DNA from: Sorex araneus
Taxonomy: Eukaryota; Chordata; Mammalia; Eulipotyphla; Soricidae
Reading direction: 5' to 3'
NCBI RefSeq assembly: GCF_027595985.1
Contig: NC_073305.1
Span: 153,080,423 to 153,144,422 of the forward strand
Length of the DNA stretch: 64,000 nt
Below are positions 11,873 to 22,858 of the stretch, in pieces. Under the pieces are notes generated by a model. That model was not told the DNA's origin. It saw only the letters and a program-made list of their open reading frames with translations, and ran no database searches. A program made the translations under genes and the position numbers. Each line of letters opens with the position of its first letter. Position 1 is the first letter of the stretch.

Positions 11873-12040
11873 GGCTGGAGCGATAGCACAGTGGGTAGGG
11901 CATTTACCTTGCACACGGCCAACCCGGGTTCGATTTCCAGCATCCTATATGGTCCCCTGAGCACCACCAGGGGTAATTCCTGAGTGCAGAGCCAGGAGTA
12001 ACCCCTGTGAATTGCCGGGTGTGACCCAAAAAGAAAAAAA
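11873..12040 (+). mobile_element. SOR-type SINE, young, complete
   Basis: The head GGCTGGAGCGATAGCACAGT contains the A-box region, the B box reads GGTTCGATTTCC, the body has CATATGGTCCCCTGAGCACC, and the end is GGGTGTGACCCAAAAAG with an A-run. It is flanked by AATCAATGAAGAG on both sides (11860-11872 and 12041-12053). A second, older SINE starts right after the right-hand duplication. Confidence 0.92.
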
Positions 12041-12053
12041 AATCAATGAAGAG

Positions 12054-12233
12054 GACCTAGAGAAACAGTACACCTATTAAAAATAGTAGAAGAATTCTTG
12101 CCTTGTGCGTGGATGATGCAGGTTCAATCTGCAGCACCCCATATGGTCCCCTGTGCAGTATCAGGAGTCATTCTGGAGTGCAGAGCCAGGAGTAACCCCT
12201 GAGCATTGCCAGGTGTGGTCCAAAAACAAAAAG
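12054..12233 (+). mobile_element. SOR-type SINE, older neighbour
   Basis: A decayed head (GACCTAGAGAAACAGTACAC), then GGTTCAATCTGCAGCACCCC, GAGTGCAGAGCCAGGAGTAA, GGTGTGGTCCAAAAAC. It is followed at 12234-12243 by TCAATGAAGA, the same word that flanks the younger SINE. The younger element therefore seems to have landed in the left duplication of this older one. Confidence 0.8.
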
Positions 12234-12549
12234 TCAATGAAGAATCATTTCAAATTTGTAGCCAAATGAAGGTATATAAAAACTGATAGAGCCATATTTA
12301 TTTTTAACTACAGAAGAATTCTTCCTTTGCTAATGGTATTGGAGTTAAATGACAATACAAAAAAAATTAGGGCAATATTGAATATATGTGAGCAAAAGAA
12401 TTATTTTACTGATAAATGAATGAGCTGTTCTTGCACTCCATTGATGGGGAAAAAAAGAAGAGTATGAGTGATTAAACAGTGAATTCTGGACAAAAGACTA
12501 TCTAGAGTCTTTGTGTGGTCAAAATGATACTAGTCACAAGAAGGAGTGA

Positions 12550-12690
12550 GTGGGTGTTAATCTCAGCTGTGCCAGTATGCCCTTAAAAAAGTCTTGTAAC
12601 CTTTTGAGTCTTAGTTCCTTCATGTATAAAATAAAGTAATACATTCCAGATGATCTTAAGAGTTCTCTGTTATAGAATTCAACTTCATAA
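12550..12690 (+). mobile_element. MIR element remnant
   Basis: The stretch AATCTCAGCTGTGCCAG, then CTTGTAACCTTTTGAGTCTT and AGTTCCTTCATGTATAAAAT follows the MIR core (loss of CTGTGTGACC..., CTCAGTTTCCTCATCTGTAAAATG). Ancient mammal-wide SINE, + strand. Confidence 0.6.
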
Positions 12691-12867
12691 AAATTTTAAA
12701 TCAAGTTAAGTTAAAATGTTCATTAAGAATTGGGAGTTTACCAGTTGCTAGGCAAAGGTTCTGATTTACTTTCAAAATTTCAATTCAGCACATAATTTTT
12801 TTGTTGACATAACTTACTGTTAGAACAAAATTAAACTTGATCTGTATTTTAAAAACTGGCAAAAAAC

Positions 12868-13045
12868 AAGGGCCTGAGCAATGCTGCAGCAGGTAAGATT
12901 CTTACCCTGCATATGGCAGACCCAAGTTCAATCCCTGACATCATTTGGCGCACGAAGCACTACCAGGAATGATCTCTAAGTGTGGAGCAAGTAGTAAGTC
13001 CTGAGAATTACCAGGTGTGGCTCAAAAACAAAACAAACAAACAAC
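12868..13045 (+). mobile_element. SOR-type SINE, diverged
   Basis: Head GGGCCTGAGCAATGCTGCAG, then CATATGGCAGACCCAAGTTC, B box TTCAATCCC, CACTACCAGGAATGATCTC and GGTGTGGCTCAAAAAC, ending in an AAAC/AACA-rich tail. Confidence 0.75.
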
Positions 13046-13059
13046 CTTGCAAAATGGAT

Positions 13060-13412
13060 TGGAAATTTCCTTCCCTAGAGTCTCTTGTCCCCATGCCTGG
13101 CTCTCTTCACCAGGGAACTTCGGAGCAGAGCTGGTTGAGTTTCCCTCCCGCCCCAGGGGGCAGCAGGAGACCTCCAGAACCCAGCCATAGCCATGCTCAA
13201 GGCTCCTCTCCACATGTTCTGAAGAGCCTCACACATGAAGGAACCAGCAGAGGAACCCAGGTATTTGGGGCCGGGGGTTGAGACCTCCAAGCCTGCTCCG
13301 ATCGGGACTGGGCCTCCTCCACCCAGATCCAGGACGAATAGAGACGTTACTGGCGCTTGCTCAAGCAAATTGATGATCAATGGGATGACAGTGATACAGT
13401 GATACAGAGGTG
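13060..13412 (+). mobile_element. Composite repeat, internally deleted
   Basis: It matches the family copy at 52.7-53.4 kb read backwards: AGTCTCTTG, GCCTGGCTCTCTTC, CCATAGCCATGCTCAAGGC, CTCTCCACATGTTCTG, GAGGAACCCAGG, ACCTCCAAGCCTGCTC. It then jumps to GAGACGTTACTGGCGCTTGC, GATGATCAATGGGATGAC and an AGTGATACAGTGATACAG tail. The middle block present at 4.5-4.8 kb is missing. The frames on both strands here are shadows. Confidence 0.7.
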
Positions 13413-13897
13413 TTTAAATGCAGTATATAGTTTTACCTCTCTCAAGGATGCTTTAAGGTGCTCCAACCTCTCAAGTCTGGTGGCAAACAGATTTTCCTAT
13501 TGTCAAATTTCTGCCCCCCTTGCTATTAGGGCACAAAGAATTGTGTCCTCGCTATTTTTAGTACTTGGTTATTAAAACTTCTGATAGCAAATCAGTCACA
13601 TGTACCTCAAAGGAAAGAAGCTGTGGCATAAGCTTGAAATATTTGCCAAGTATAAAAAACTAGATAAACTATTAGTTATTTTAAGTTTTCCACAATGTGT
13701 TCTTCAACTTAATATTAAAGGCAATCTTTCTTTAACAATGGACATTTTAAAAATGAAAAAATATAGAGAACCATTTTGCAGAGTTTATTAAGATTCATGA
13801 ATTTTTCTTGTTTTAATGTAGACAAACTTTGTTTTTTGTGTCCATTTCACTGTTTGTTAAAATAACATCCCTCTGTTAAATGTTTTTTGACTCAAAT
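13412..13897. other. Flanking DNA, no gene seen
   Basis: AT-rich unique sequence between two repeats. The 63-codon frame at 13600-13791 shows no recognisable family. Confidence 0.5.
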
Positions 13898-13911
13898 GAA
13901 TTACTAGTCTA

Positions 13912-14095
13912 GGGGCTGGAGTGATAGCACAGCGGGTAGGGCGTTTGCCTTGCACGCGGCCGACCCGACCCGGGTTCGAATCCCAGCATCCCATATGGTC
14001 CCCTGAGCACCGCCAGGGGTAATTCCTGAGTGCATGAGCCAGGAATGACCCCTGTGCATTGCCGGGTGTGACCCAAAAAGCAAAAAAAAAAAAAA
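13912..14095 (+). mobile_element. SOR-type SINE, young, complete
   Basis: A near-consensus copy: GGGGCTGGAGTGATAGCACA, GCACGCGGCCGACCCGACCC (a small CGACC duplication), GGTTCGAATCCCAGC, CCGGGTGTGACCCAAAAAGC and a poly-A tail. A perfect 14-bp duplication GAATTACTAGTCTA flanks it (13898-13911, 14096-14109). The 104-codon minus-strand frame here is its antisense translation. Confidence 0.93.
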
Positions 14096-14189
14096 GAATT
14101 ACTAGTCTAAGCCGAGCAAGAGAAATAACTGAAATAAATGTCTTTATTAGAATACAAATAAATTTTTCCATTTCAGAAAGAAAAAAGTG

Positions 14190-14535
14190 AATTATTTTAT
14201 TGAACTTTTACATTCCATTGTCATTTTGATCTGCATCTCTCTGATGATTAGTGATGTAGAGCATTTTCTCATGTGCCTTTTAGCCATTTGGATTTCTTCT
14301 TAGAGAAAAATTTCTGTTCATTTCATCACCCCATTTTTTGATGGGGTTGGATGTTTTCTTCTTGAGGAGCCTTGTATATCCTTGATATCAACCCCTTCTC
14401 AGATGGATATTGGGTGAATATCCTTTCCCATTCTGTAGATTGTCTTTGTATTTTGGTCACTGTTTCTTTTGAGGTGCAGAAGCTTCTTAGTTTAAGATAG
14501 TGCCATCTGTTTATTTCTGTTTTCACTAAGTTAGC
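14190..14535 (-). mobile_element. LINE-1 ORF2 3' fragment
   Basis: Antisense L1 words in order: TCTGATGATTAGTGATGTAG, CATTTTCTCATGTGCC, TTTTTTGATGGGGTTGG, CAACCCCTTCTCAGATG, TCCCATTCTGTAGATTG and TGCAGAAGCTTCTTAGTTTA. This is the C-terminal ORF2 region reading on the minus strand. It is truncated at both ends. Confidence 0.85.
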
Positions 14536-14599
14536 AGCTTAAATGCATCATATTCCAGAAGATTCAAAATTTCTATGATTTGGGTGGGGGGAGGGAATT

Positions 14600-14735
14600 G
14601 TTTGAATTTTTGTTTGTTTGGCTGGTTGGTTTTGCTTTGAGATCACACGTGGTGGTGTCAGGGTGGTGTCAAACCTGTGACAGCTGCATGCAAGGCAATC
14701 ACAAACACCCTACCTTCTATACTATTGCTCCAGTC
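14600..14735 (-). mobile_element. SOR-type SINE, partial
   Basis: An antisense fragment with GATCACACGTGGTGGTGTCA, CAGCTGCATGCAAGGCAATC, CACCCTACCTTC and CTATTGCTCCAGTC. Part of the body is deleted. Confidence 0.6.
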
Positions 14736-14739
14736 AGAG

Positions 14740-15424
14740 CTTACTGGATTTTACCCCATAAGCTATAATCAACACCCCTCTTGATTAGTTTGATGGAAAT
14801 TGTCTGGTTTTATTTCTTTATTTATTCCCTTCCTAAACAATTATGTTGGCTTATATCTTCTAATTCCTATGCTGACTCTAAGAATCAGAATATGAGTAAA
14901 GGGAAATGTTAGTAACCCAATTACTATGAAGTTTCATGTCTGTATATCCAACATAATCAGTGGAGATCTGAAGTGAGAAGATTGTTCACCATAGCTGCAC
15001 AGTAATCTAGCCAGAAACTTTTATTATTCTATGCATTTCCAGAGCAATCTTAAAAAGGGAGTAAGAGAAATCTGACCTTGGTTCTTTAACTTCTACCTTG
15101 AAGTGAATCGTATCACTTCAGCTCTCAACACTTTTTATTTATACATTTACTGCCTAATTATAAAGGGGGGAGCAGTGAGAAAATAAAATCTCCACATATG
15201 TTCAGAAGGCACAGTGAGTAATAGACTATTTGTTTAAGAGCTGCACGATTATCACATATGCCCATGCCAGGGTCAGTATTATAGAGAAATACACATTATG
15301 ATGTTTTATACTTACAGTAGCACTGTCAAGATGCCTCTGGTCCCCCAAGAAGACATGAGTATAAATATTATGTTAGGTCCTACAAACACTTTCTCCAAGA
15401 ATTGCTTATTCTAAATGGTTGACA
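14740..15424. other. Flanking DNA, no gene seen
   Basis: AT-rich unique sequence without a supported feature. Confidence 0.5.
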
Positions 15425-15603
15425 TAAGTGAAGTCATTCAAGAAAAGGTACATGTGACTGGCTTCTTTCATTTAGTATGTTTTCAAAGTTCATCCGGTTT
15501 AATAACATATATCAGTAGTTCACTTTAATTGCTGGTTAATATGACCAATTTTTGTTTGCTTTATCAGCTAATGGATGTTTGAATATTTCCTTTTTAGATT
15601 GTA
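15425..15603 (-). mobile_element. Old LINE-1 3' fragment
   Basis: GGCTTCTTTCATTTAGTATG, GTTTTCAAAGTTCATCC, TATCAGTAGTTCACTTTAAT and AATGGATGTTTGAATATT follow the order of an old mammalian L1 3' end read in antisense. A long SINE is inserted immediately after it. Confidence 0.65.
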
Positions 15604-15604
15604 T

Positions 15605-15857
15605 GGGGGCTGGAGAGATAGCACAGCAGGTAGGGCGTTTGCCTTGCACATAGCCGACCCAGGTTCGATTACTCCGTCCCTCTCGGAGAACCCAGCAAGC
15701 TACCGGGAGTATCCCGCTTGCACGGCAGAGTCTGGCAAGCTACCCTCGGTGTATTCAATATGCCAAAAACAGTAACAACAAGTCTCACAATGGAGACATG
15801 ACTGGTGCTTGCTCGAGCAAACCGATGAGCAACAGGATGACAATGCTACAGTGCTAC
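15605..15857 (+). mobile_element. Long SINE (8-bp-tail type)
   Basis: The head GGGGCTGGAGAGATAGCACA and B box GGTTCGATTACTCC are followed by the long body (CTCGGAGAACCCAGCAAGCT, ATTCAATATGCCAAAAACAG, AACAACAAGTCTCACAATGG, GCTTGCTCGAGCAAACCGAT) and the tail ATGCTACAGTGCTAC. There is no poly-A. The 66-codon frame over it is not a gene. Confidence 0.88.
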
Positions 15858-16555
15858 AAACACAAAGAGCAATATTAGTATATCCTCTGACCTTCCCCTT
15901 ATGTTCCTTATGAACATTTTAACATTTTACATTGGATCTTTATGTATCTGTAATAATTCTACCACTCTTAAAAGATGAGAAAGATTATGAATGATCACTT
16001 TTCAGGGAACTGGACTATGGCATTTTTCTTTAACTCATCAACCCTTTTTCTTCCCATTCCAATTGTGCTCTCCACTCTCTCCTTCTAACAATGATGTATT
16101 TCAGGTACTGATGTTCTGCTACAAGATGACTTTCCACAAGGTTCTATATTTGGATCTCCAATTTTCCTTGTGAATTATCAACAAGTTTTAGAATGTAGAA
16201 ATGTATACTATCTTCATACATTCACGGCAAGAACAAACTTACTAGGGATTCAAGAAAAATTACCTGAACATACTCAAAGTAGAACTATCCCCCTGTGATA
16301 TGGAGCTATCTGTCCCAAATAATAAATGTTTTGGATTAAATGGATAGAATAGCTGTAGCTATATATTTCATTTTGAGTAATGCCAATTCTGTCTGTTAAA
16401 CACTTTTTAAAATGTTGCGCTGAAATTAAGCACTAAAGAATATTAGAAGTTAGGACCATAATTTTAAAAAAAATCCCTAAGAGGAGCAATCTTTAAATCA
16501 TAATATGGATACTAGTAGTCAATCAGAAATCTTTGTTGTCAATGAGGGTTCTTAG
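15858..16555. other. Flanking DNA, no gene seen
   Basis: AT-rich unique sequence. The 60-codon frame at 15991-16173 has no recognisable family. Confidence 0.5.
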
Positions 16556-16746
16556 TGAAATTTTGTTTGTTTGTTTGTTTGTTTGTTTGTCTGAGGACCA
16601 CACCCAGCAATGTTCAGGGCTTCTTCCTGGTTCTGCATTTATGGATCACTCCTGGCAAGCTTAGGGGAACATATCGGATGCTGGAGATCAAACCCAGGTC
16701 AGCTGCGGGCAAACACCCTACTCACTGTACTATCTCTCCAGCTCCA
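16556..16746 (-). mobile_element. SOR-type SINE with TTTG tail
   Basis: A (GTTT)n run, the reverse of an AAAC-rich tail, then ACCACACCCAGCAATGTTCA, GGGGAACATATCGGATGCTG, CAAACCCAGGTCAGCTGCGG and CTGTACTATCTCTCCAGCTC. Medium age. Confidence 0.8.
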
Positions 16747-16749
16747 CTT

Positions 16750-17475
16750 TGAGGTATTTAGAAGTAGATTGTATCAGAGAAAATTCCTTCACAGAATCTT
16801 CGCTACCATGTATCATAACAGTAGCAATTTTGACAGGTGAAACCAAATGAGTAAGAATTAAAAGAACTTATATGTCTCTCACTTTACTCATTTGTCAGGT
16901 TATCATCTGATCTAATTTTCAGTCATCAGTGCATATTTCTGGATGAGTTTACTTTATTTCTTTGTCATGGGATATAGCAACTCTCAAGTTTATCTATGTC
17001 AGGAAAATTTATTTTATCTAGTTAATACCAGGAGCAGCTCTGGGGGGACTTTGGTGTTTCTGGGAAGACCCCAATAACCAACACAAATAAAGACACCGAT
17101 TTCAAGCATTTATATATGAGAAAGCAGAGTTGTGCTACTGTTCCTGTTAAGGACATGGTTCTGCCAAGGGATGCACAGCTATTAAGTATGCTGCAGAAAT
17201 AATGCAAAAATACTTTCACTTCTAGAAAAAGATGAGTAAGTCTCTTACAAAAAAGGCTGCTGCAGCAGCTACTGCTCTGTGTGTGTGTGTGTGTGTGTGT
17301 CTTATGAAGAAATTATAGCACTAAAGCTCCTTGCCCTTGTTGTCTGCCTCTGAAATCTCATTACCGTCTTCTGATAGACAGACACAAATTGAATTACCAA
17401 ATGAGCTATTTAGAAACACACACATACAACAGAAGCTTAGGCACCCAAAACCTGAATTGTCAAATACTGTCTCAC
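16750..17475. other. Flanking DNA with a TG repeat, no gene seen
   Basis: Unique sequence. A TG dinucleotide run occupies 17278-17300. No exon is recognised. Confidence 0.5.
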
Positions 17476-17724
17476 CACTGAGCGATAGCTCAGCAGGTAG
17501 CACGTTTGCCTTACATATGGCAGACCCAGGTTCGATTCCTCCGTCCCTCTCAGAGAGCCCATCAAGCTACTGAGAGTATCCGGCCCACACGGCAGAGCCT
17601 GGCAAGCTACCCGTGGTGTATTCGATATGCCAAAAACAGTAACAACAAGTCTCACAACAGAGACATTACTGTTTCCCGCTTGAGCAAATCGATGAACAAC
17701 GGGACGACAGTGCTACAGTGCTAC
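17476..17724 (+). mobile_element. Long SINE (8-bp-tail type)
   Basis: Head GAGCGATAGCTCAGCAGGTA (A-box region) and B box GGTTCGATTCC give a good RNA polymerase III promoter match. The body matches the copies at 9.0 and 15.6 kb. The end is ACGACAGTGCTACAGTGCTA, the 8-bp tandem tail. Several short frames on both strands here are only translations of the element. Confidence 0.9.
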
Positions 17725-18084
17725 GTATTAAATAATATTTGACACAATCTCCTCCTAGTGTTATAGAAGTTAGGTGTCATAGAAGTGCCTAATTTATTTT
17801 TTATTAATGCTTAGTAAGGTCACCCCTAAAAACCAAGTCATCTTTAAATACTCACGCATCCTCTTCTATTGCTGAATTTTCTTGCAATGTCTTTTTCTGC
17901 TTTTACTTTTGTTCCTCCACAGTCACTCAGAATTCTTATCAGACATACATTCTCTCACACTCTCATATTTCATTATGCTATTTATAAGCTAAATAATCTT
18001 TTTGAATATAAATTTTTATAGAAACAATCTTCCTGAATATAAATTTATACAGAAAACAATCTATGTCTCTGGATATATAGTACC

Positions 18085-18225
18085 AGAGACGGAAGCACTG
18101 GCCTTGCATGCAGCCAACCGCAATTTGAATCCCTGGTACCACATGTGGTCCCTAAGAACTGTCCAGAGTCACAATGAATGGAGACAGGAATAGTCTAGGT
18201 GTGACCAAAAATCCACTCCCAAGAG
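18085..18225 (+). mobile_element. SOR-type SINE, diverged
   Basis: CACTGGCCTTGCATGCAGCC, TTGAATCCCTGGTACCAC, ATGTGGTCCCTAAGAAC and GGTGTGACCAAAAATCC follow the consensus order. The first part of the head is eroded. Confidence 0.65.
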
Positions 18226-18289
18226 AAAACAATGTGATTTAAATAATTAATCTGTTCTTACTTTTCTTGGGATTATTTGCATCTAAAAT

Positions 18290-18500
18290 AAGTTTGTGGT
18301 AGAAAGGGCAATAACAAATGGCCAAAAGCAAGGGGTAGAGGTCAGGGGTGTTGGTCGCCCTGAGCTGAGACAATGGTGGAGAGAAGTGGAGACTCTGATG
18401 GAAGCTGTTGTTAGAATGTTGTATGTATGGAATCCTACCAGTAACAGTATTGGAAATCACAGTGCCTAAAATTAAAAATAAAATAAATAAATGAATATAT
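18290..18500 (+). mobile_element. LINE-1 3' UTR end fragment
   Basis: TGAGACAATGGTGGAGAG, AGAATGTTGTATGTATGGAA, GAAATCACAGTGCC, followed by an A/AAT-rich end. Its reverse complement recurs around 46.8 kb beside clear L1 coding remnants, which identifies it as the L1 3' UTR. Confidence 0.6.
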
Positions 18501-18604
18501 AATAATGAAATTTAAGTAGTATGTATAAAATTGTGTGAATTCCTTTGTGATAATAGATAAAGTATATAAAAATAGAGAGAAAACTATACATATAATTATA
18601 ACTT

Positions 18605-18792
18605 TTTTCTGTTGTTTTGTTTTGTTTTGTTTTTTGGGTCACACCCAGTGATGCTCAGGGGTTACTCCTGGCTCTGCACTCAGGAATTACTTCTGGCGGT
18701 GCTTGGGGAACCATATGGGATGCCAGGGATTAAACCTGGTCAGCCACGTGCAAAGCAAACGCCCTATCCACCGTGCTATCGCTCCGGCCCCT
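18605..18792 (-). mobile_element. SOR-type SINE, complete
   Basis: A (TTTTG)n run, TTTGGGTCACACCCAGTG, the TTACTCCTGGCTCTGCACTC block, GGAACCATATGGGATGCC, and the head GCAAAGCAAACGCCC ... GCTATCGCTCCGGCCCC. Good match to the family, minus strand. Confidence 0.88.
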
Positions 18793-18919
18793 ATAATTAT
18801 TTTAATGAAACATCCCCAGTTGTTGTTAGAAAACATCCTCAACTCATCTACTAAAAGCCAGGTTATCTTTGCGTTTCTATTATTCCAATCATCTTTAACA
18901 AAAAAATGAAAGATATCAT

Positions 18920-19098
18920 TTTTTTTTTTTTTTGCTTTTTGGGTCGCACCTGGCGATGCACAGGGGTTACTCCTGGTCGTGCACTCAGGAACCGCCCCTG
19001 GCGGTGCTTAGGGGACCATATAGGATGCTGGGATTCAAACCCGAGTCGGCCCTGTGCAAGGCAAACGCCCTACCCGCTATGCTATCACTCCAGCCCCC
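18920..19098 (-). mobile_element. SOR-type SINE, young, complete
   Basis: Poly-T, GGGTCGCACCTGGCGATGCA, then near-consensus to CTATCACTCCAGCCCCC. A 12-bp duplication GAAAGATATCAT flanks it (18908-18919, 19099-19110). Frames of 67-83 codons here are SINE antisense translations. Confidence 0.92.
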
Positions 19099-19307
19099 GA
19101 AAGATATCATATTTTATACAACTTATAATGTATAAAATGATGTGTCAATCCTTTTGATCACAGTAACAATTATTTAGCATAAACTCATGAAAAATCAGTA
19201 TAAAACTGTTTCTTTATTTTAATTATTTTGGGGGATGGTTGGGTCAGACTAAGTGGTACTCAAGGCCTATACCCAGTTCTGTGCCTTGCAGGAGACAGTG
19301 TCTAATT

Positions 19308-19482
19308 TTTTTTTTTTTGCTTTTGGGTCACACCCAGCGATGCACAGGGGTTACTCCTGGCTCTGCACTCATGAATTACTCCTGGCAGTACTCGGGGGAC
19401 CATATGGGATGCTGGGAATCGAACTTGGGTAGGCCTCGTGCAAGGCAAACGCCCTACCCGCTGTACTATCACTCCAGCCCAT
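19308..19482 (-). mobile_element. SOR-type SINE, young, complete
   Basis: Poly-T, GGGTCACACCCAGCGATGCA, the GGGGGACCATATGGGATGCT block, then CTATCACTCCAGCCC. Flanks share GACA(G/A)TGTCTAATT with one mismatch (19294-19307, 19483-19496). Confidence 0.92.
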
Positions 19483-19496
19483 GACAATGTCTAATT

Positions 19497-20834
19497 CTTA
19501 AGTAAGCCAAGAGGTTCAAAGTCACTAATTTGATTTTAAAAAAAGAAAATTCACTAATTTACTTGCCTTATTTTCTAAATCCTGAAGATAAATCTATTTT
19601 ATAAGCAAAACAATAGCATCTATATTATTAATCTTAGAATTATGCCACTTCATATTCCTGTGTTCTAAAATGATGTCCTTTAGTCAACTTTTGTAGATTA
19701 AAAAGAAGGCTTCCCAGCAAGAGAAAGCCTTCTTATTTAGTGGTCCTCCCTAATGAGATCGCTTCTGTGTTGTATTCACAAATCCTAAGTAATGCTGTCT
19801 TAACTCTTCAGACAAGAGAGAAAGAAAGAAAAATAACAGGATAAAGTTACCTCTTCATGAGGGAAGCCCTCATGACCTCACTCAAGGTCAGAATGGGCCA
19901 GCTTTTTTTTTCTCCCTTTGCTGTGTGTTCCAAACCATAATAACTTTATATGTAGTCCAAAAAGTCATCCTTGAAGAGGCCTGGAACTTTGAACAGAACT
20001 AACTTTTCTGAGGTCTCCCTTAATATTAGAACTAAATCCAATGGACTCTGTGTGTGTGTTTCTGTGTGTGTGTGTTTGTGAGAGAGAGGAGAAGCAACTA
20101 TTCTACAATTAGTACACTCGGCAAATTGTAAATATGACAAGCTTCAATTTTACTTTCTTATTTCAATTCAATGTCAGTATTCTGATCAGCCAAAGGATTC
20201 AAATGCCTCACTGTATATAGAGGTTAATTGATTACCTATTTATAAACTATATAGTGGATATAAGTAGACAACAATTCTTTTCATATTTCTCTTATATCAA
20301 ATCATGGGTGAACCCAGAAACTGATCTTACTCTGTAACTTTTGTTACTTTGATAACAAAATTTAGTGGAAGGACATTGAAAAACATCAGGTCTCTACAAC
20401 TTGCCCTGCATGTACCTAGAACCCAGAAATCTGATGAACAGAGGAAGAATTCTAGTATCTCCCCCATCTCAATTGAACCCAGGTCCCAAGTAACTTTATA
20501 GCTAAATGTAGCTTGTGAATGAGACCAGAGATCAGCAGCAGCCAGTCAACTCCCAAAATTATCAAGAGCCTTAAGTAGTGACATTTTAAGCCACTGAATT
20601 TAAAGGGATTTTTTGCATATAGTATATAACAGATATTATGTTTCTGTGAGTAAAGTCCTCACAGAAACTTCCCTCCTTTTTTTTTTCAGAATACTCTATT
20701 GTGGCCATCTCACTATAAACACAGAATATCACCTGCAGAACTGGAAAAAGTGCAAGCAAAATTTAAATATCAGGACCACCAATAAACCAGAGATTTTTTT
20801 TCTTTCTTTTCTTTATCTTATATTTTGGAGGGGG
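19497..20834. other. Flanking DNA with a TG repeat, no gene seen
   Basis: Unique sequence without a recognised exon. An interrupted TG repeat followed by GA lies at about 20048-20088. Confidence 0.5.
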
Positions 20835-20915
20835 GGTTCTTTGTTTTTTGTTTGAGGGCTACAACTGGTGCTCAGGGATCACTTCCTGGTAGTGGTCAGA
20901 GATCAACATTTATAC
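20835..20915 (-). mobile_element. SINE fragment
   Basis: GGGGTTCTTTGTTTTTTGTT, GAGGGCTACAACTGGTGCTC, AGGGATCACTTCCTGG: the A-tail side of an old antisense SINE. The head side is missing. Confidence 0.5.
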
Positions 20916-20978
20916 AGAGGTTAATGATACCCTCCCCTTGGAACAGTTTTTTGAGCCTCACTCACCAGAGTCTTTTCT

Positions 20979-21187
20979 TTTCTTTCCTTTTTTTTTTTTT
21001 TTTGCTTTTTGGGTCACACCTGGCGATGCACAGGGGTTACTCCTGGCTCTGCACTCAGGAATTACTCCTGGCGGTGCTCAGGGGACCATATGGGATGCTG
21101 GGAATCGAACCTGGGATGCTGGGAATCGAACCTGGGTCAGCCGCTTGCAAGGCTAATGCCCTACCCACTGTGCTATTGCTCCAGCCC
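20979..21187 (-). mobile_element. SOR-type SINE with internal 21-bp duplication
   Basis: A young complete copy (poly-T, TGGGTCACACCTGGCGATGC ... TGCTATTGCTCCAGCCCC) flanked by CAGAGTCTTTTCT (20966-20978, 21188-21200). Inside it, TGGGATGCTGGGAATCGAAC plus C is repeated perfectly head to tail (21091-21111, 21112-21132). Confidence 0.92.
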
Positions 21188-22858
21188 CAGAGTCTTTTCT
21201 AAACCCTATATTACCTGAGGCATGCCCTCAAAGGCAATGTGAAATGAAAATATGGCTCTAGAAAAAAAAGATTATATAGACAAAAATGTGGAGATGCATA
21301 AAGGAAAATGCTAAGTTAATCCTTTATCACTATTATGTGAGTTAGGGTTTGGTTGCAGGCTAGGGAACTAGTGATGTGAAGAGGACTAGAAGATTGAATG
21401 TATGAGACTCAGCAGGGGACTTTTATCAGGGTTGAATGCACAAAACACTGTCTGGAAAGATGATGTGGAAAGCAATGCTAGAATACGTGAGGGTAGCATG
21501 GAGGTCGAGCAAGTGCCTGAGAGAGCCAGACACCTAGGAAAACGGACTTTCTTCTCTTTCCTTGGGTTACCCTAAATATAACCGAGCACTTCTAGGGAAA
21601 AAATAGAAATGAAATGTCATTTTGCTCACTTGAGAGAAATCCACTGACACTCTAACTACAGTGCGCTGGTCAAATCATTAACCGACATAGACCCCCGCAT
21701 AGGTATCAGCCATTAACAACACTCCCACATCGCCCATACTCAGTCACATTGAATTGCCTCAGGAGAAGCGATGCCACTCTTGGAGAGGGGCTGCCTCCCT
21801 AGCAAGCAGGCAGCCGACCGTGACCACTAACCTCCACAGAGCAAGATGGGCTAGTTTATTCCTCCACCTCTGAATCTGGATCAGTTTAACATGAAGAAAT
21901 TGTCTGTGCCCTCTCCATGTGAAGATTTTACCATCAGTCCTTTAAACACTTTAAATCAGTCTTTCAAACATCTTACTGTATGTATGTGTCTGTGTTAGCC
22001 TGCTCTTCCAACTCTAATTCTCCCTTAAACACCTTTTTCCTTCTGCTTTTCTTTTTTGTTTCCATCTTGAAAACATATTTTCTCCTTTTCCTCTCTCCTC
22101 ACATCTAAGAAAATCTCATTCAAAAAAAATTACATTTCTTTACTTACAAAAAAAAGTCTCAAACTAGACAGTTTATCCACCTTACCCAGCAACCCTCCCA
22201 CCCTGCCCCAGCCCCCCAAAAAGTTACTGTTTCTCTGTCTTCTTCCCACACAAAACTACAGAGCCTTTATCTGAGGAATTCTTTTTATGGTTACAGGTCT
22301 ATCTTGCTTACCCACAGTGTTCTACATAAGGACAAGTGTCTACTCTTCAGTTTCATACCTCTTTATGCCCATGTTATATAAAGTGTCACCAACTTACATA
22401 AAGTAGTTACCCAAATCCATCAGTTGTTTGTAGAATTGTCCATTAGCTCATGTAAAAATTTATGTAATAGTTGGCTTATTAAAGCGAAGCTTTTTATCCA
22501 CCTTCTTATTTAATGTGGGGTTAGCTTGCCTGCCTTCTTTAGTTATTATGTTCTACATTGACTGTTTCTTAGACTGGAAAATCTCCTAGTATTTTGATGA
22601 AAACATGTAAGAAAACCAACAGACTTAGATGCACAATAGTTACATTCCACTTTCCCTCATCTTATATGCTATATATGTATGAGTATATGTATAGATACAG
22701 ACCTACATACATGTAGCTGCTTTTGAAGATATGTTTCCTAATGCTTGTTATTAGACATTCTGCTGCATTTTCTGTTGCAAACTACACCACTGCATTTTTT
22801 TCTCTCCTGTCCCCACTATATGACTGCATTTAACAAGAGTACCCTTACTACTTCAAAG

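Noticed and set aside
17476-17560. tRNA-like sequences with A and B boxes
   Set aside because: These are SINE heads, not tRNA genes: they lack a clean anticodon arm and acceptor-stem pairing, and continue into the SINE body.
18612-21218. Repeated similar peptides (GSHLAMHRGYSW-type, CTQELLLAVL) in several frames
   Set aside because: They are translations of antisense SOR-type SINEs, which is why the same peptide recurs at 14, 18.6, 18.9, 19.3, 21.0, 24.6 and 59.6 kb. It is not a protein family.
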